NCBI RefSeq assembly: GCF_014230315.1
Contig: NZ_JACLAW010000001.1
Location: 248,001 to 312,000 of the forward strand
Direction of reading: 5' to 3'
DNA from: Novosphingobium flavum
GTDB lineage: Bacteria; Pseudomonadota; Alphaproteobacteria; Sphingomonadales; Sphingomonadaceae
DNA: 64,000 bases
This document shows positions 18,206-26,764 of this stretch, one piece after another. A program made the position numbers and the translations under genes. Within the stretch, counting starts at the first letter, position 1. Each line of letters begins with the position of its first letter. The notes under the pieces were generated by a model. The model did not search any database and was not told the origin of the DNA. It saw only the letters and a program-made list of their open reading frames with translations.

Positions 18206-20031
18206 AGCACGTCCACCTCTACCTCGCCGGCGCTGCCCTCGCGCTCACCTCGGCTTTCGCCCTTGCGCAGGACGCGCCCGAATCGCTCCTGCCGCCGGGG
18301 TTCGACAAGCCGGCGCGCCCTGCCGCTGCCGCGCCGCCGCGCGCCGCCGCGCCCGCCGCCGCGGCAAACCCGGCCGCCACCCCCGTCATCCAGCAGATCC
18401 CCTCCGGCCTTGCCGCTCGCTCTGGCCCGGTCGCCCTGCCGTCCGGCCTGCCTTCGCTCGAGGCGCTCGAGGCGATGAGCCCGGACGAACTGGACAGCGT
18501 GCTCGGGCTCAAGCCCAAGGACGACATTCCCCCCGCCGCCCGCCACGCCATGCTGCGCGTCGGCGTGATCGACGAGGGTGAGGGCGGCCTGCCCTGGTGG
18601 GGCCTGCGCAAACAGAACCCGGACCTCGTGCGCACCCTGCTCGAAGGGGATTCGGGGCATTTCGTCTCGCGCTGGGGCCATATCCTCGTGCGCCGCGCAC
18701 TGGCCTCGCGGCTCGATGCCCCGGCCGGGATGGAACCGGCCGACTTTGCCGCCATGCGCGCCGCCCTGCTGGTGCGGATGGGCGAGGGGAGCGCCGCCCG
18801 CGCCCTCGTCCAAGATGTCGACACAGCCAATTTCAGCCCGGCGCTGACCCAGTCGGCCCTCGATTCCTACGTCGCCACGTCCGACTTCACCGGCATCTGC
18901 CCGGTCATCGCGCTGCAGGGCACGGCGAAGAAAGACAAGCCGTGGCAGGTCCTGCAGGCCGTCTGCGATGCCTTCTCGGGCGAGGACAGCCGCTCGATGG
19001 CATCGCTCGACCGGCTGTTCTACTACGGTGCCATGTCGCGGATCGACATGCTGCTGGCCCAGAAATACGCGGGCGCCGCGGGCAAGGCGCGCCGCGCGGT
19101 CAAGATCGAGTGGGACGGGGTCAAGGACATGACCCCGTGGCGCTATGCCATGACCCTCGCGGTCGGGCTCCAGCCCCCGGCCGCCCTGATGAAGGACGCG
19201 GCGCCGACCTATTCCTACATGGCCGCCACGGCCCCGATGCTGTCGCTCGATGGCCGTGCTTCGGCCGCCGATGTCGCCGCAGGCCGCGGCCTGCTTTCGT
19301 CCACCGCCCTGGTCGATCTCTACGGGCAGGTTTACGACGAGGACGCCGACAACAGCGAATGGGCCACCCGTGCCGCGCGCCTGCGCGATGCCTATGTCGC
19401 GCAGGACCCGGCCGACCGTCTCGCCGCCATGCGTGAGATCTGGGGCGATGCCGCCGATCCGCTGCGGCTCCACTCGCGGCAGGTCCTCACCGCCTATTGC
19501 GCCGCGCGCTTCCCGGTCGACAAGGCCTATGCCGACGATGCGCCCGACCTGATCTCCTCGATGCTCACCGCCGGGCTCGACGCCAATGCCGCGCGCTGGG
19601 CGCCGGTCCTGGAAAAGGGCAGCGCGGGCTGGGCCCTGCTCGCCGTCGGCACGCCGGGGGGCGCCGCGGTCGATACCGGCGCGATCGACGAGTTCCACGA
19701 CGGCGACCAGAGCACCGATTCGCGCCGCAGCCAGTTCCTTGTCGCCGCACTGGCCGGGCTCGGCCGGCTGCCGCTGAACAATGCCAACGATCTTGCCGGC
19801 AAGTACGGCTTCCGGCTGGACTATGCCACGCGTTGGTCGAAGGCGATCGACCTTGCCGCCCAGTACCGCAATCCCGCGCTGGTGGCGCTGCTCGCCGGGC
19901 TCGGCATGCAGGGCGACGGGTGGGACAAGATGACGGCGCGCAACCTCTATCACATCGTCGCGGCGCTCAGCCGCGCCGGGCTCTCCGCCGAAGCGCGGAT
20001 GATCGCCGCCGAGGCCGTGGCGCGGGGATGA
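18202..20031 (+). CDS. Exported protein of unknown function
   Basis: The 609-residue product starts with a clear signal peptide (MKHVHLYLAGAALALTSAFALAQ, likely cut after AFALA). An Ala/Pro-rich low-complexity linker (about 35-60) follows. The mature part is Ala-rich and mostly helical, and may form tetratricopeptide-like alpha-solenoid repeats, but I see no catalytic motif. The start is GTG in a GTGA overlap with the small membrane protein upstream. It ends 10 bp before xerD. Secretion to the periplasm is well supported by the leader; the function is unknown. Confidence 0.8.
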   Translation: MKHVHLYLAGAALALTSAFALAQDAPESLLPPGFDKPARPAAAAPPRAAAPAAAANPAATPVIQQIPSGLAARSGPVALPSGLPSLEALEAMSPDELDSVLGLKPKDDIPPAARHAMLRVGVIDEGEGGLPWWGLRKQNPDLVRTLLEGDSGHFVSRWGHILVRRALASRLDAPAGMEPADFAAMRAALLVRMGEGSAARALVQDVDTANFSPALTQSALDSYVATSDFTGICPVIALQGTAKKDKPWQVLQAVCDAFSGEDSRSMASLDRLFYYGAMSRIDMLLAQKYAGAAGKARRAVKIEWDGVKDMTPWRYAMTLAVGLQPPAALMKDAAPTYSYMAATAPMLSLDGRASAADVAAGRGLLSSTALVDLYGQVYDEDADNSEWATRAARLRDAYVAQDPADRLAAMREIWGDAADPLRLHSRQVLTAYCAARFPVDKAYADDAPDLISSMLTAGLDANAARWAPVLEKGSAGWALLAVGTPGGAAVDTGAIDEFHDGDQSTDSRRSQFLVAALAGLGRLPLNNANDLAGKYGFRLDYATRWSKAIDLAAQYRNPALVALLAGLGMQGDGWDKMTARNLYHIVAALSRAGLSAEARMIAAEAVARG

Positions 20032-20041
20032 GAACGGCCGG

Positions 20042-20953
20042 ATGAACCCGGTCGATACCTTCCTCGCCATGCTCGCTGCCGAACGCGGCGCGGCGGCCAA
20101 CACGCTGGCCGCCTATCGCCGCGATCTCGAAGGAGCGGGCGAACTGATCGGCGATCTCGCCCGGGCCGACGGCGCGGCGCTGGCCCGGCTCGGACAGGGC
20201 TGGGCCGACCTTGCCCCGTCGAGCCTCGCCCGAAAATGCTCGGCCCTGCGCCAGTTCTACGGATTTCTGGTCGATGAAGGCCTGCGCGCCGACGATCCGT
20301 CGCCCGCCCTGCCGCGCCCGCGCGCCCGCCGCCCGCTGCCGCGCCTGCTCTCCCACGCCGAGGTCGAGGCCCTGCTGGTGCGCGCCGAGGAAGAGGCGGC
20401 CGGAGACCGGGCCGAGGCGGTGCGGATGCTGACGCTGCTCGAACTGCTCTATGGCTCGGGCCTGCGCGCGACCGAGCTGGTCTCGCTGCCTCTGAATGCC
20501 GTCCCGCGCGATGCGCCGTTCCTCACGATCACCGGCAAGGGCGGGCAGCAGCGCATGGTCCCGGTTTCGACCCGCGCCCGGCAGGCCCTGTCGCGCTGGC
20601 TGGCCCTGCGCCCTGCCGGCGGCCGCCATCTGTTCCCCTCGCGCGGGGCGGGCGGGCATCTCACCCGCGTGCGCCTGTTCCAACTGCTGCGCGAGCTTGC
20701 CCTGCGCACCGGCATCGCCCCCGAAAAGATCTCGCCACACGTCCTGCGCCATGCCTTCGCCACCCACCTGCTCGAAGGCGGGGCCGACCTGCGCGTGCTC
20801 CAGACCCTGCTCGGCCATGCCGACATCGCCACGACCCAGATCTACACTCACGTCGATTCGGCGCGGCTTGTGGCGCTGGTGAATGCCCGCCATCCGCTGG
20901 CTACGGGGGATTCGAGAGCCAATTTCCTTGCCCAGCGGCCAGAGCGCGACTAA
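20042..20953 (+). CDS. xerD: Tyrosine recombinase XerD
   Basis: The 303-residue protein has an N-terminal SAM-like core-binding domain (about 1-90, with ANTLAAYRRDL) and a C-terminal catalytic domain. The catalytic set is complete: Arg in YGSGLRATEL (about 142), Lys in ITGKGGQQR, His/Arg in SPHVLRHAFATHLL (about 234-237), His in LLGHADI and Tyr in TQIYTHV (about 269). XerD with XerC resolves chromosome dimers at dif under FtsK control. XerC versus XerD assignment rests on overall resemblance. It is a housekeeping copy and no attachment site is seen next to it. Confidence 0.9.
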   Translation: MNPVDTFLAMLAAERGAAANTLAAYRRDLEGAGELIGDLARADGAALARLGQGWADLAPSSLARKCSALRQFYGFLVDEGLRADDPSPALPRPRARRPLPRLLSHAEVEALLVRAEEEAAGDRAEAVRMLTLLELLYGSGLRATELVSLPLNAVPRDAPFLTITGKGGQQRMVPVSTRARQALSRWLALRPAGGRHLFPSRGAGGHLTRVRLFQLLRELALRTGIAPEKISPHVLRHAFATHLLEGGADLRVLQTLLGHADIATTQIYTHVDSARLVALVNARHPLATGDSRANFLAQRPERD

Positions 20954-20963
20954 TCGCGCAGGC

Positions 20964-21908
20964 ATGATTTCCTTCCTTGAATTCGAAAAGCCGGTTGCCG
21001 CGCTCGAAGCGCGCATTGCCGAGCTGCGCGCCACGGCGGTCGATGGCGATATCGACCTCGCCGCCGAGATCGAGAAGCTGGAAAAGAAGAGCGCGGGCCT
21101 GCTGGCCAGTACTTATGCCGCGCTCTCGCCCTGGCAGAAGACCCAGGTCGCCCGCCATCCGGCGCGCCCGCACTTCCTCGACTATGTCGGCTATGCCTTC
21201 ACCGATTTCATGCCGCTGGGCGGAGACCGGCTCTATGGCGACGATCAGGCGATCATCGGCGGCTTCGCCCGGCTCGGCAATCGCCGCATCGTGCTGATCG
21301 GCCATGAAAAGGGCAACGATACCCAGAGCCGGATCAAGCACAATTTCGGCATGGGCAAGCCGGAGGGTTACCGCAAGGCGATTCGCCTGATGGAACTGGC
21401 CAGCCGATTCGGCCTGCCGGTTGTAACGCTGGTCGACACCTCGGGCGCTTTTCCCGGGGTCGAGGCCGAAGAGCGCGGCCAGGCGGAAGCCATCGCCCGG
21501 TCGACCGAGGCCTGCCTCGCGCTCGAAGTGCCGATGGTCGCCGCGATCGTGGGTGAGGGCGGCTCGGGCGGCGCCGTGGCGCTGGCCAGCGCCGAGCGCG
21601 TGCTGATGCTAGAACATGCGGTCTATTCGGTGATCTCGCCCGAAGGCGCATCGTCGATTCTCTGGCGCACGGCCGACAAGGCGCCTGACGCTGCCGAGGC
21701 GATGAAAGTGACCGCGCAGGATCTCCTCGCGCTCAAGGTGATCGACCGGATCGTGCCGGAGCCGGTCGGCGGCGCCCACCGCGATCCCGCCGCAACTGCC
21801 GCGGCGCTCGCCCGCGCGATCGGCGAGGAACTCGACGGTCTGTCGCGCAAGAAGCCGTCGGAACTGGTCAAGCTGCGCGAGGAACGCTTCCTCGCCATCG
21901 GCGCCTGA
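20964..21908 (+). CDS. accA: Acetyl-CoA carboxylase carboxyltransferase subunit alpha
   Basis: The 314-residue alpha subunit works with AccD to transfer the carboxyl group from biotin to acetyl-CoA, giving malonyl-CoA for fatty-acid synthesis. It begins with FLEFEKPVAALEARIAELR, followed by LSPWQKTQVARHPARPHFLDYV, GDDQAIIGGFARL, GHEKGNDT and the oxyanion glycine run VGEGGSGGAVALA. The C-terminal part ISPEGASSILWR is conserved. The ATG at 20964 lies 10 bp after xerD. A strong intrinsic terminator follows the gene. Confidence 0.97.
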   Translation: MISFLEFEKPVAALEARIAELRATAVDGDIDLAAEIEKLEKKSAGLLASTYAALSPWQKTQVARHPARPHFLDYVGYAFTDFMPLGGDRLYGDDQAIIGGFARLGNRRIVLIGHEKGNDTQSRIKHNFGMGKPEGYRKAIRLMELASRFGLPVVTLVDTSGAFPGVEAEERGQAEAIARSTEACLALEVPMVAAIVGEGGSGGAVALASAERVLMLEHAVYSVISPEGASSILWRTADKAPDAAEAMKVTAQDLLALKVIDRIVPEPVGGAHRDPAATAAALARAIGEELDGLSRKKPSELVKLREERFLAIGA

Positions 21909-21916
21909 ACCTGTAA

Positions 21917-21951
21917 GCAGGCTCGACAGGGCTAGGCAGGCTCGACAGGGC
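21917..21951 (+). repeat. Two tandem copies of a 16-bp unit
   Basis: The unit GCAGGCTCGACAGGGC occurs at 21917-21932 and again at 21936-21951, with 3 bp between. It lies between the accA stop and its terminator. It looks like a local duplication; no function is evident. Confidence 0.7.
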
Positions 21952-21970
21952 GCAATTAAGGCACAAGCAG

Positions 21971-22000
21971 AACGGGCGCCCTCGGGCGCCCGTTTTCTTT
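21971..22000 (+). terminator. Intrinsic terminator after accA
   Basis: A perfect 10-bp GC-rich stem (AACGGGCGCC paired with GGCGCCCGTT) closes a 4-nt loop and is followed by TTCTTTTG. It is placed about 60 bp after the accA stop. Confidence 0.9.
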
Positions 22001-22032
22001 TGTCGCCCGCGTTTTGGCGCAAGCTCTTGCAG

Positions 22033-22066
22033 ACAAAGAAAAAGGCGGCGGGAAATTCCCGCCGCC
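22033..22066 (-). terminator. Intrinsic terminator after the first Flp pilin gene
   Basis: Read on the minus strand, a GGCGGCGGG/CCCGCCGCC stem with a 5-nt AT loop is followed by TTTTTCTTTG. It lies 30 bp after the pilin stop at 22096. Confidence 0.88.
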
Positions 22067-22095
22067 CCAATCTTTTCGTGACTTGCGTCGGCGGA

Positions 22096-22269
22096 TTACG
22101 AGTTGGCCGTACCCAGCTGCGACGAGGTCTTCGAGAAGGTGGTGTTGAGCTGCGAGCCGAGGCCCGAAACCGTGGTCATGATGGCGACGGCGATGAGGGC
22201 GGCGATCAGGCCGTATTCGATCGCGGTGGCGCCAGCTTCGTCGCGGATCAGCTTGCTGAAGAAGGTCAT
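22096..22269 (-). CDS. Flp/Fap-type (type IVb) pilin
   Basis: The 57-residue product is MTFFSKLIRDEAGATAIEYG followed by a hydrophobic helix (LIAALIAVAIMTTVSGLG) and a short polar tail. The G-ATAIEYGLI pattern is the Flp prepilin cleavage and assembly motif, processed by a TadV/CpaA-type peptidase. It would be the main subunit of the Tad pilus whose minor components are coded at 11-13 kb. A purine-rich RBS (CCAGGAGAC) precedes the ATG. It has its own terminator, and a CtrA-like box lies about 90 bp upstream. Confidence 0.93.
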   Translation of the reverse strand: MTFFSKLIRDEAGATAIEYGLIAALIAVAIMTTVSGLGSQLNTTFSKTSSQLGTANS

Positions 22270-22352
22270 GTCTAGTCTCCTGGTTTGCAGTCTAAGTACC
22301 CGGCTCTTCCCGTCCCACCGGTAGGAGCAAGAGTGTTTCTAACTATGAGGTC

Positions 22353-22367
22353 TTATTAAAAGGTTAA
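22353..22367. promoter_or_regulatory. CtrA-like box upstream of the Flp pilin gene
   Basis: The sequence TTAT-N7-TTAA differs by one base from the CtrA consensus TTAA-N7-TTAA. It lies 84 bp upstream of the pilin start at 22269. In Caulobacter crescentus pilA is directly activated by CtrA, which makes the placement meaningful. Between box and gene a 13-mer (GAGTGTTTCTAAC, 22331-22343) recurs at 54248-54260 in another minus-strand promoter region at a similar distance. Binding here is inferred. Confidence 0.4.
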
Positions 22368-22373
22368 GCACTC

Positions 22374-22559
22374 TCACCCGGACGTTGCGTTGGCCAACGT
22401 GGATCCCACACGGCCCCACATGATGTTGGTTTCACTGGCAACGCCCTGGACCGCTACCATGATGGCAATCATGATTAGCGAACAGATCAGCCCGTATTCG
22501 ATGGCCGTGGCCCCTCGCTGGTCGCGCAACAGAGACTGGAGCGTCTGCAGGAGTTTCAT
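22374..22559 (-). CDS. Second Flp-type pilin
   Basis: The 61-residue product has the same layout as the neighbouring pilin: LLRDQRGATAIEYGLICSLIMIAIMVAV, then a polar tail with IMWGRVGSTLANATSG. The prepilin motif RGATAIEYGL is intact. The two copies differ clearly in the helix (a cysteine here) and tail, so they are diverged paralogues rather than a recent duplication. It lies 104 bp upstream of the first pilin on the same strand. It may be a minor subunit. Confidence 0.9.
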   Translation of the reverse strand: MKLLQTLQSLLRDQRGATAIEYGLICSLIMIAIMVAVQGVASETNIMWGRVGSTLANATSG

Positions 22560-22765
22560 GGGTTGGTTCCGTCGAATATTTCGCTGTGAGATTGGTTTCG
22601 CACCAGTTTCGTTACCGCCGGGTTAGACCGCAGGGTTAACGTGCAAAAAATGCCGACAGGGACAGGCCGAAAGGTTAGAGGTGCAGGGGTTGCCCTTTGC
22701 TTAAAGCCTCGCAAAAAACCGATTTTGCCGCCAGTGTGCGGAAGCGGCCCGGGCAGGTGCAAACG

Positions 22766-23227
22766 ATGCAAGATTTCCCGACAGTCTTAACTTCTTCCCC
22801 AGCGCAACTACGAAGCACCCTGCTCGTGGTCGCGGCGGCCCTCATATCCGCCGATGGCCGGATCTGCATGCAGCAGCGCCCCCTGGGCAAGAATCACGGC
22901 GGGCTATGGGAGTTTCCCGGCGGCAAGGTCGAGGCGGGCGAGGGCCCCCGCGCCGCCCTTGTGCGCGAGATCGAGGAGGAACTGGGTGCCCGGCTCGACG
23001 AAGCCGCGCTTGTCCCCGTGGGCTTTGCCGATTCGGCGCCCGGGGCAGGGGCTGGACTGGTCATCCTGCTCTATGCCTGCCGCTCCTGGAGGGGCGAAGT
23101 GCGCTGCCTCGAGGGCGAGGCAATCGGCTGGTACGCCCCCGGCGAGGTCTCGGCGCTGGCCATGCCGCCGCTCGATTACCCGCTGGCGGAGCAGCTTGAA
23201 AAAGTTCTTGGCCAAGGGTCGATTTAG
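22766..23227 (+). CDS. mutT: MutT-type Nudix hydrolase (8-oxo-dGTP diphosphatase)
   Basis: The 153-residue protein has a complete Nudix box at about residues 53-75 (G-x5-E-x7-REIEEELGA) after GGLWEFPG. This is the arrangement of MutT proteins that remove 8-oxo-dGTP from the nucleotide pool. The ATG at 22766 (MQDFPTVL) leaves an 18-residue lead before the first strand. A longer frame from 22697 exists, and a GTG nearer to LLVVAAAL could also serve. It ends just upstream of tRNA-Arg. Exact substrate is inferred from the family. Confidence 0.85.
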   Translation: MQDFPTVLTSSPAQLRSTLLVVAAALISADGRICMQQRPLGKNHGGLWEFPGGKVEAGEGPRAALVREIEEELGARLDEAALVPVGFADSAPGAGAGLVILLYACRSWRGEVRCLEGEAIGWYAPGEVSALAMPPLDYPLAEQLEKVLGQGSI

Positions 23228-23273
23228 GTATTGCCAAGCCGGAGAGTCGGTCCTAGAGGCGGCGCTCCCAAGG

Positions 23274-23350
23274 GCGCCCGTAGCTCAGCTGGATAGAGCA
23301 TCAGACTACGAATCTGAGGGTCGGACGTTCGAATCGTTCCGGGCGCGCCA
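23274..23350 (+). tRNA. tRNA-Arg (anticodon ACG)
   Basis: A 77-nt cloverleaf with an encoded CCA. The acceptor stem is GCGCCCG/CGGGCGC, the D-arm contains AGCTCAGCTGGATAGAGC, the anticodon stem TCAGA/TCTGA holds loop CTACGAA (ACG at 23308-23310), and the T-arm includes GTTCGAATC. The A34 would be edited to inosine to read CGN arginine codons. An intrinsic terminator follows. Confidence 0.98.
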
Positions 23351-23362
23351 TAGGGAAAATCA

Positions 23363-23389
23363 GGGCGGCACTGCGGTGCCGCCCTTTTT
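23363..23389 (+). terminator. Intrinsic terminator after tRNA-Arg
   Basis: A perfect 9-bp stem GGGCGGCAC/GTGCCGCCC with loop TGCG is followed by TTTTT. It is 12 bp after the tRNA 3' end. Confidence 0.93.
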
Positions 23390-23542
23390 GATTCCCGCCC
23401 TGGGCCGGCCCCGCCGGTGATTGATCGCGCGGCCCCGGCAATAGACTTGCCTGCCGGCCCCGGACACATCCTGCACATACCCTGCTATAGCAGCCCGGAC
23501 CGGCGCAAAGACGCCGGGGCTGACCACCAAGCGGGAGACCGG

Positions 23543-25147
23543 ATGATGCGCTACCCCAAGGGCCTGCTTGCGCCCCTTGCCCTGATTTCCATTCTTGCCA
23601 TGGCCTCGGCCGCTCCGGTCCCGGCCGCCCCGGCGCATCCTTCGCCCACGGCCATGACCCAGTCCGGCATGGTCGCGGGCGAGGCATCGCCAGGCGGCGA
23701 GCGCTTTCTGGGCATTCCCTATGCCGCGGCGCCGGTTGGCCCCCTGCGCTGGCGCGCGCCGCAGCCGCCGTCATCGTGGAAAGGCCTGCGCCCGGCCACC
23801 GCTTTCGGGCACGATTGCATGCAGGAGCCCTATCCCAGCGATGCCGCCCCGCTCGGCACGGCTCCCGCCGAGGATTGCCTGACGATCAACGTCTGGCGGC
23901 CCAAGGGCGCCCGCGCCGGGGCCAGGCTTCCGGTCATGGTCTGGATCTACGGCGGCGGCAGCGTCAACGGCGGGGCCTCGCCCGATGTCTATTCCGGCGA
24001 TGCCTTCGCCCGCGACGGGGTGGTCTTCGTCAGTTACAACTACCGCGTCGGCCGGTTCGGCTTCTTCGGCTTTCCCGCGCTCGCCCGCGGCGATGCCGAC
24101 AAGGGCCTGCTTTATAACTACGGCTACATGGACAGCGTGGCAGCCTTGCAATGGGTCCGGCGCAACGTCGCGGCCTTCGGCGGCGATCCGGCCAAGGTGA
24201 CGATCTACGGCCAGTCGGCCGGGGCCGGGCAGGTCGCCATGCTGCTCGGCAGTCCGCTGGCGCGCGGCCTGTTCCGCGGGGCGATCATCCAGTCGGGCGG
24301 CAATGCCAACAATGCGCCCACCCCGGCGGCCGAGGCGGACAAGGCCGGGCTCGCCTTTGCCGCGCGCTGGGGCATCGCGGGCGAGGGCAGCGAGACCCTT
24401 GCCCGGCTGCGCGCCCTCTCGGCGGCGCAAGTGACCGACGGCATCCACATCGGCACCGCCGCCGCCCAGCGCCCGACCTTTGCCGGCGCGGTCGGCGACG
24501 GCAAGTTGCTGACCGGCGGCCTGGTGGAAGTGGTCAAGGCCGCGCGCGAGGCCCGCGTCCCGCTGATCATCGGGTCGACCACGGCCGACAACTTCGCCGC
24601 GATGACCGCGCCGACGCTCGACGAGGCATTCGCCACGACCTTCGCCCCGGTCGGGCCAGCAGCGCGGGCCGCCTATCTCGTCGCCCCGGCCGCCGATCCG
24701 GGCCGTGTCTTGCGCGAGATGGGTCGCGACCTTTCCTATAACGAGAATGCCCGCAACATCGCCCGGCTGATGACGGCACAGGGCTTGCCCGTCTGGCGCT
24801 ACCGCTTCGGCTATGTGGCGAACGCCATGCGGGGCGAATGGACCGAGGGCCCGCCGCACGCGACTGACATCCCCTTTGCGATGGACATGGTCACGGCCAA
24901 ATATGGCGCGGCCACCACGGCCGAGGACAGGTCCGTCGCCGCCCGGCTCCACGCCTACTGGGTCAACTTCGTCAAGACGCTCGACCCCAACGGCAAGACC
25001 GCGAGCGGCGAGCAACTCGCCCCCTGGCCGCGCGAGGATCCCGCTGCGGATCGTCTGATGCGGTTCAACCCCGATGGCAGCAATGCGGGGAGCGACGATC
25101 CCTATCACGCCCGGATCGAGGCGATCGCCCGGCTGCGCGGGCACTGA
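23543..25147 (+). CDS. Secreted type-B carboxylesterase
   Basis: The 534-residue protein has a signal peptide (MMRYPKGLLAPLALISILAMASA) and the carboxylesterase/lipase B fold. It carries FLGIPYAAAPVGPLRWRAPQPP, the EDCLTINVWRP motif, the oxyanion hole VWIYGGGSVNGGASP and nucleophile S225 in IYGQSAGAGQ. Family members hydrolyse ester bonds of varied substrates in the periplasm or outside the cell. An RBS (CGGGAG) precedes two adjacent ATGs (23543 and 23546); either may be used. No regulator or transporter is next to it, so the natural substrate is open. Confidence 0.9.
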   Translation: MMRYPKGLLAPLALISILAMASAAPVPAAPAHPSPTAMTQSGMVAGEASPGGERFLGIPYAAAPVGPLRWRAPQPPSSWKGLRPATAFGHDCMQEPYPSDAAPLGTAPAEDCLTINVWRPKGARAGARLPVMVWIYGGGSVNGGASPDVYSGDAFARDGVVFVSYNYRVGRFGFFGFPALARGDADKGLLYNYGYMDSVAALQWVRRNVAAFGGDPAKVTIYGQSAGAGQVAMLLGSPLARGLFRGAIIQSGGNANNAPTPAAEADKAGLAFAARWGIAGEGSETLARLRALSAAQVTDGIHIGTAAAQRPTFAGAVGDGKLLTGGLVEVVKAAREARVPLIIGSTTADNFAAMTAPTLDEAFATTFAPVGPAARAAYLVAPAADPGRVLREMGRDLSYNENARNIARLMTAQGLPVWRYRFGYVANAMRGEWTEGPPHATDIPFAMDMVTAKYGAATTAEDRSVAARLHAYWVNFVKTLDPNGKTASGEQLAPWPREDPAADRLMRFNPDGSNAGSDDPYHARIEAIARLRGH

Positions 25148-25235
25148 TCCGTGTCGCGGGCGGGAACCGCTCCCGTCCGCGCCGGGTTTCCCCGATGCAG
25201 AGCGAAGGCTAGACGTGGCCGTCGAGGGAGATGCG

Positions 25236-26741
25236 ATGACTTCGCCGCCGCAGGGGGATTCGGAAGACCAGGGCACAGAGGCCGGCGTCTGGCGCTTCGC
25301 CATGGCCAGCCGCGCCCATGTCGTGGTCGATGCCGCCGCTTATTTCTCGCTGATGCAGGATGCCATGCTGCGCGCGCGCCAGCGGATCATGATGATCGGC
25401 TGGGATTTCGATACCCGCGTCCGCATCGGGCCCGGCCGCCGCTGGTGGAACCGGCCGAGCCGCAAGCGCCACCCCGCCCGCCTCGGGGCGCTGGTGGTGT
25501 GGCTCGTCAACCGCAACCGGACACTTCAGGTGCGCGTGCTCAAGTGGAATTTCGGCGCGCTCAAGTTTGTCTTCCGCGGCACGATGATCTTCGACCTGAT
25601 CCGCTGGTTCCGCCACCCGCAGATCGACTTCAAGTTCGACTCGGCCCATCCGCTCGGCTGCGCGCATCACCAGAAGATCGTGGTGATCGACGACCGGTTT
25701 GCGGTCTGCGGCGGGATCGACATGACCACCAGCCGCTGGGACACGCCCGAGCACCGTGAGCACGACCCGCGCCGGCTCAAGCCCAGCCGGCGCCCCTACG
25801 GCCCGTGGCACGACATGACGATGTTGATGGAAGGCGATGCCGCCCGCGCGCTGGGCGACCTTGGCCGGGCGCGCTGGAAGCGGGCCGGGGGCCGGCCGAT
25901 CGAGCCCTGCGCCCCGCAGGAAGAAAGCGCCTGGCCGGCCCGGCTCGAGGCCGAGTTCCGCGATGTCGAGGTCGGCATCTCGCGCACGTCCGCGAAATAC
26001 GGCCGCTATGAAGAGGTGCGCGAGATCGAGGCCCTGTTCGTCCAGCACATCGCCGCCAGCCAGCGCCTGATCTATGCCGAGAGCCAGTACTTCGCCTCGC
26101 GCCGCATCGCCGAGGCCCTCGCTCACCGCCTGTCCCGCCCCAATCCGCCCGAGGTCATCCTGATCAATCCCTTCAATGCCGAGGGCTGGCTCGAACAGGC
26201 GGCGATGGACGGGGCCCGCGTGCGCCTGCTCCATGCCGTGGCCGAGCGCGATCCCGCGAAACGCATGCGGGTCTTCGTGCCCTATACCGGCTCGGTGCCG
26301 ATCTACGTCCACGCCAAGCTGATGATCGTCGATGACGAGATCCTGCGAATCGGCTCGGCCAACTGGAACAACCGCTCGATGGGTCTCGATACCGAGGCCG
26401 ACGTGTTCATCGACGCACGCCGCCCGGCGAACGATCGGCCCGAGGTGCGCGAGACGATCACTCATGTTCGCCACCGCCTGCTGGCCGAGCATTGCGGCCT
26501 GCCGGTCGAGGCGATCGGCCCCTTGCTGGCCGAGCACGGTTCGATGGCCGAAATGATCGAGCAGAGGCCCCGCACGGCCAAGCGGCTCGAGCCTTTCCAC
26601 TTGCGTCCGCTCACCGAGGCTGAAAAGGCGATTGCCGACAGCGCCCTGCTCGATCCAGAACGTCCCGACGAACTGTTCGAGCCGATGCGCGGCCGGCGCG
26701 GCCTGTTTCGCCGTGGCGGTTTTCTGCGCCGGCCGCGCTAG
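25236..26741 (+). CDS. Phospholipase D-family protein (two HKD motifs)
   Basis: The 501-residue protein has two phospholipase D-superfamily motifs: HHQKIVVIDD with H145/K147, and VHAKLMIVDD with H359/K361 followed by GSANWNNRS. Early residues MMIGWDFDTRVR match bacterial PLD proteins rather than cardiolipin synthase, and no membrane anchor is evident. It would hydrolyse or transfer phosphatidyl groups. The ATG at 25236 follows a GAGGGAG RBS. An in-frame extension back into the esterase gene was rejected. It ends 23 bp before folE, so the two may share a transcript. Confidence 0.9.
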   Translation: MTSPPQGDSEDQGTEAGVWRFAMASRAHVVVDAAAYFSLMQDAMLRARQRIMMIGWDFDTRVRIGPGRRWWNRPSRKRHPARLGALVVWLVNRNRTLQVRVLKWNFGALKFVFRGTMIFDLIRWFRHPQIDFKFDSAHPLGCAHHQKIVVIDDRFAVCGGIDMTTSRWDTPEHREHDPRRLKPSRRPYGPWHDMTMLMEGDAARALGDLGRARWKRAGGRPIEPCAPQEESAWPARLEAEFRDVEVGISRTSAKYGRYEEVREIEALFVQHIAASQRLIYAESQYFASRRIAEALAHRLSRPNPPEVILINPFNAEGWLEQAAMDGARVRLLHAVAERDPAKRMRVFVPYTGSVPIYVHAKLMIVDDEILRIGSANWNNRSMGLDTEADVFIDARRPANDRPEVRETITHVRHRLLAEHCGLPVEAIGPLLAEHGSMAEMIEQRPRTAKRLEPFHLRPLTEAEKAIADSALLDPERPDELFEPMRGRRGLFRRGGFLRRPR

Positions 26742-26764
26742 GGCTGGCTCGAGGGAGGTTTCGC

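Noticed and set aside
20042..20953. xerD as a phage or integrative-element integrase
   Set aside because: It has the full XerD layout next to accA, no attachment-site repeats or tRNA beside it, and the neighbours are core genes.
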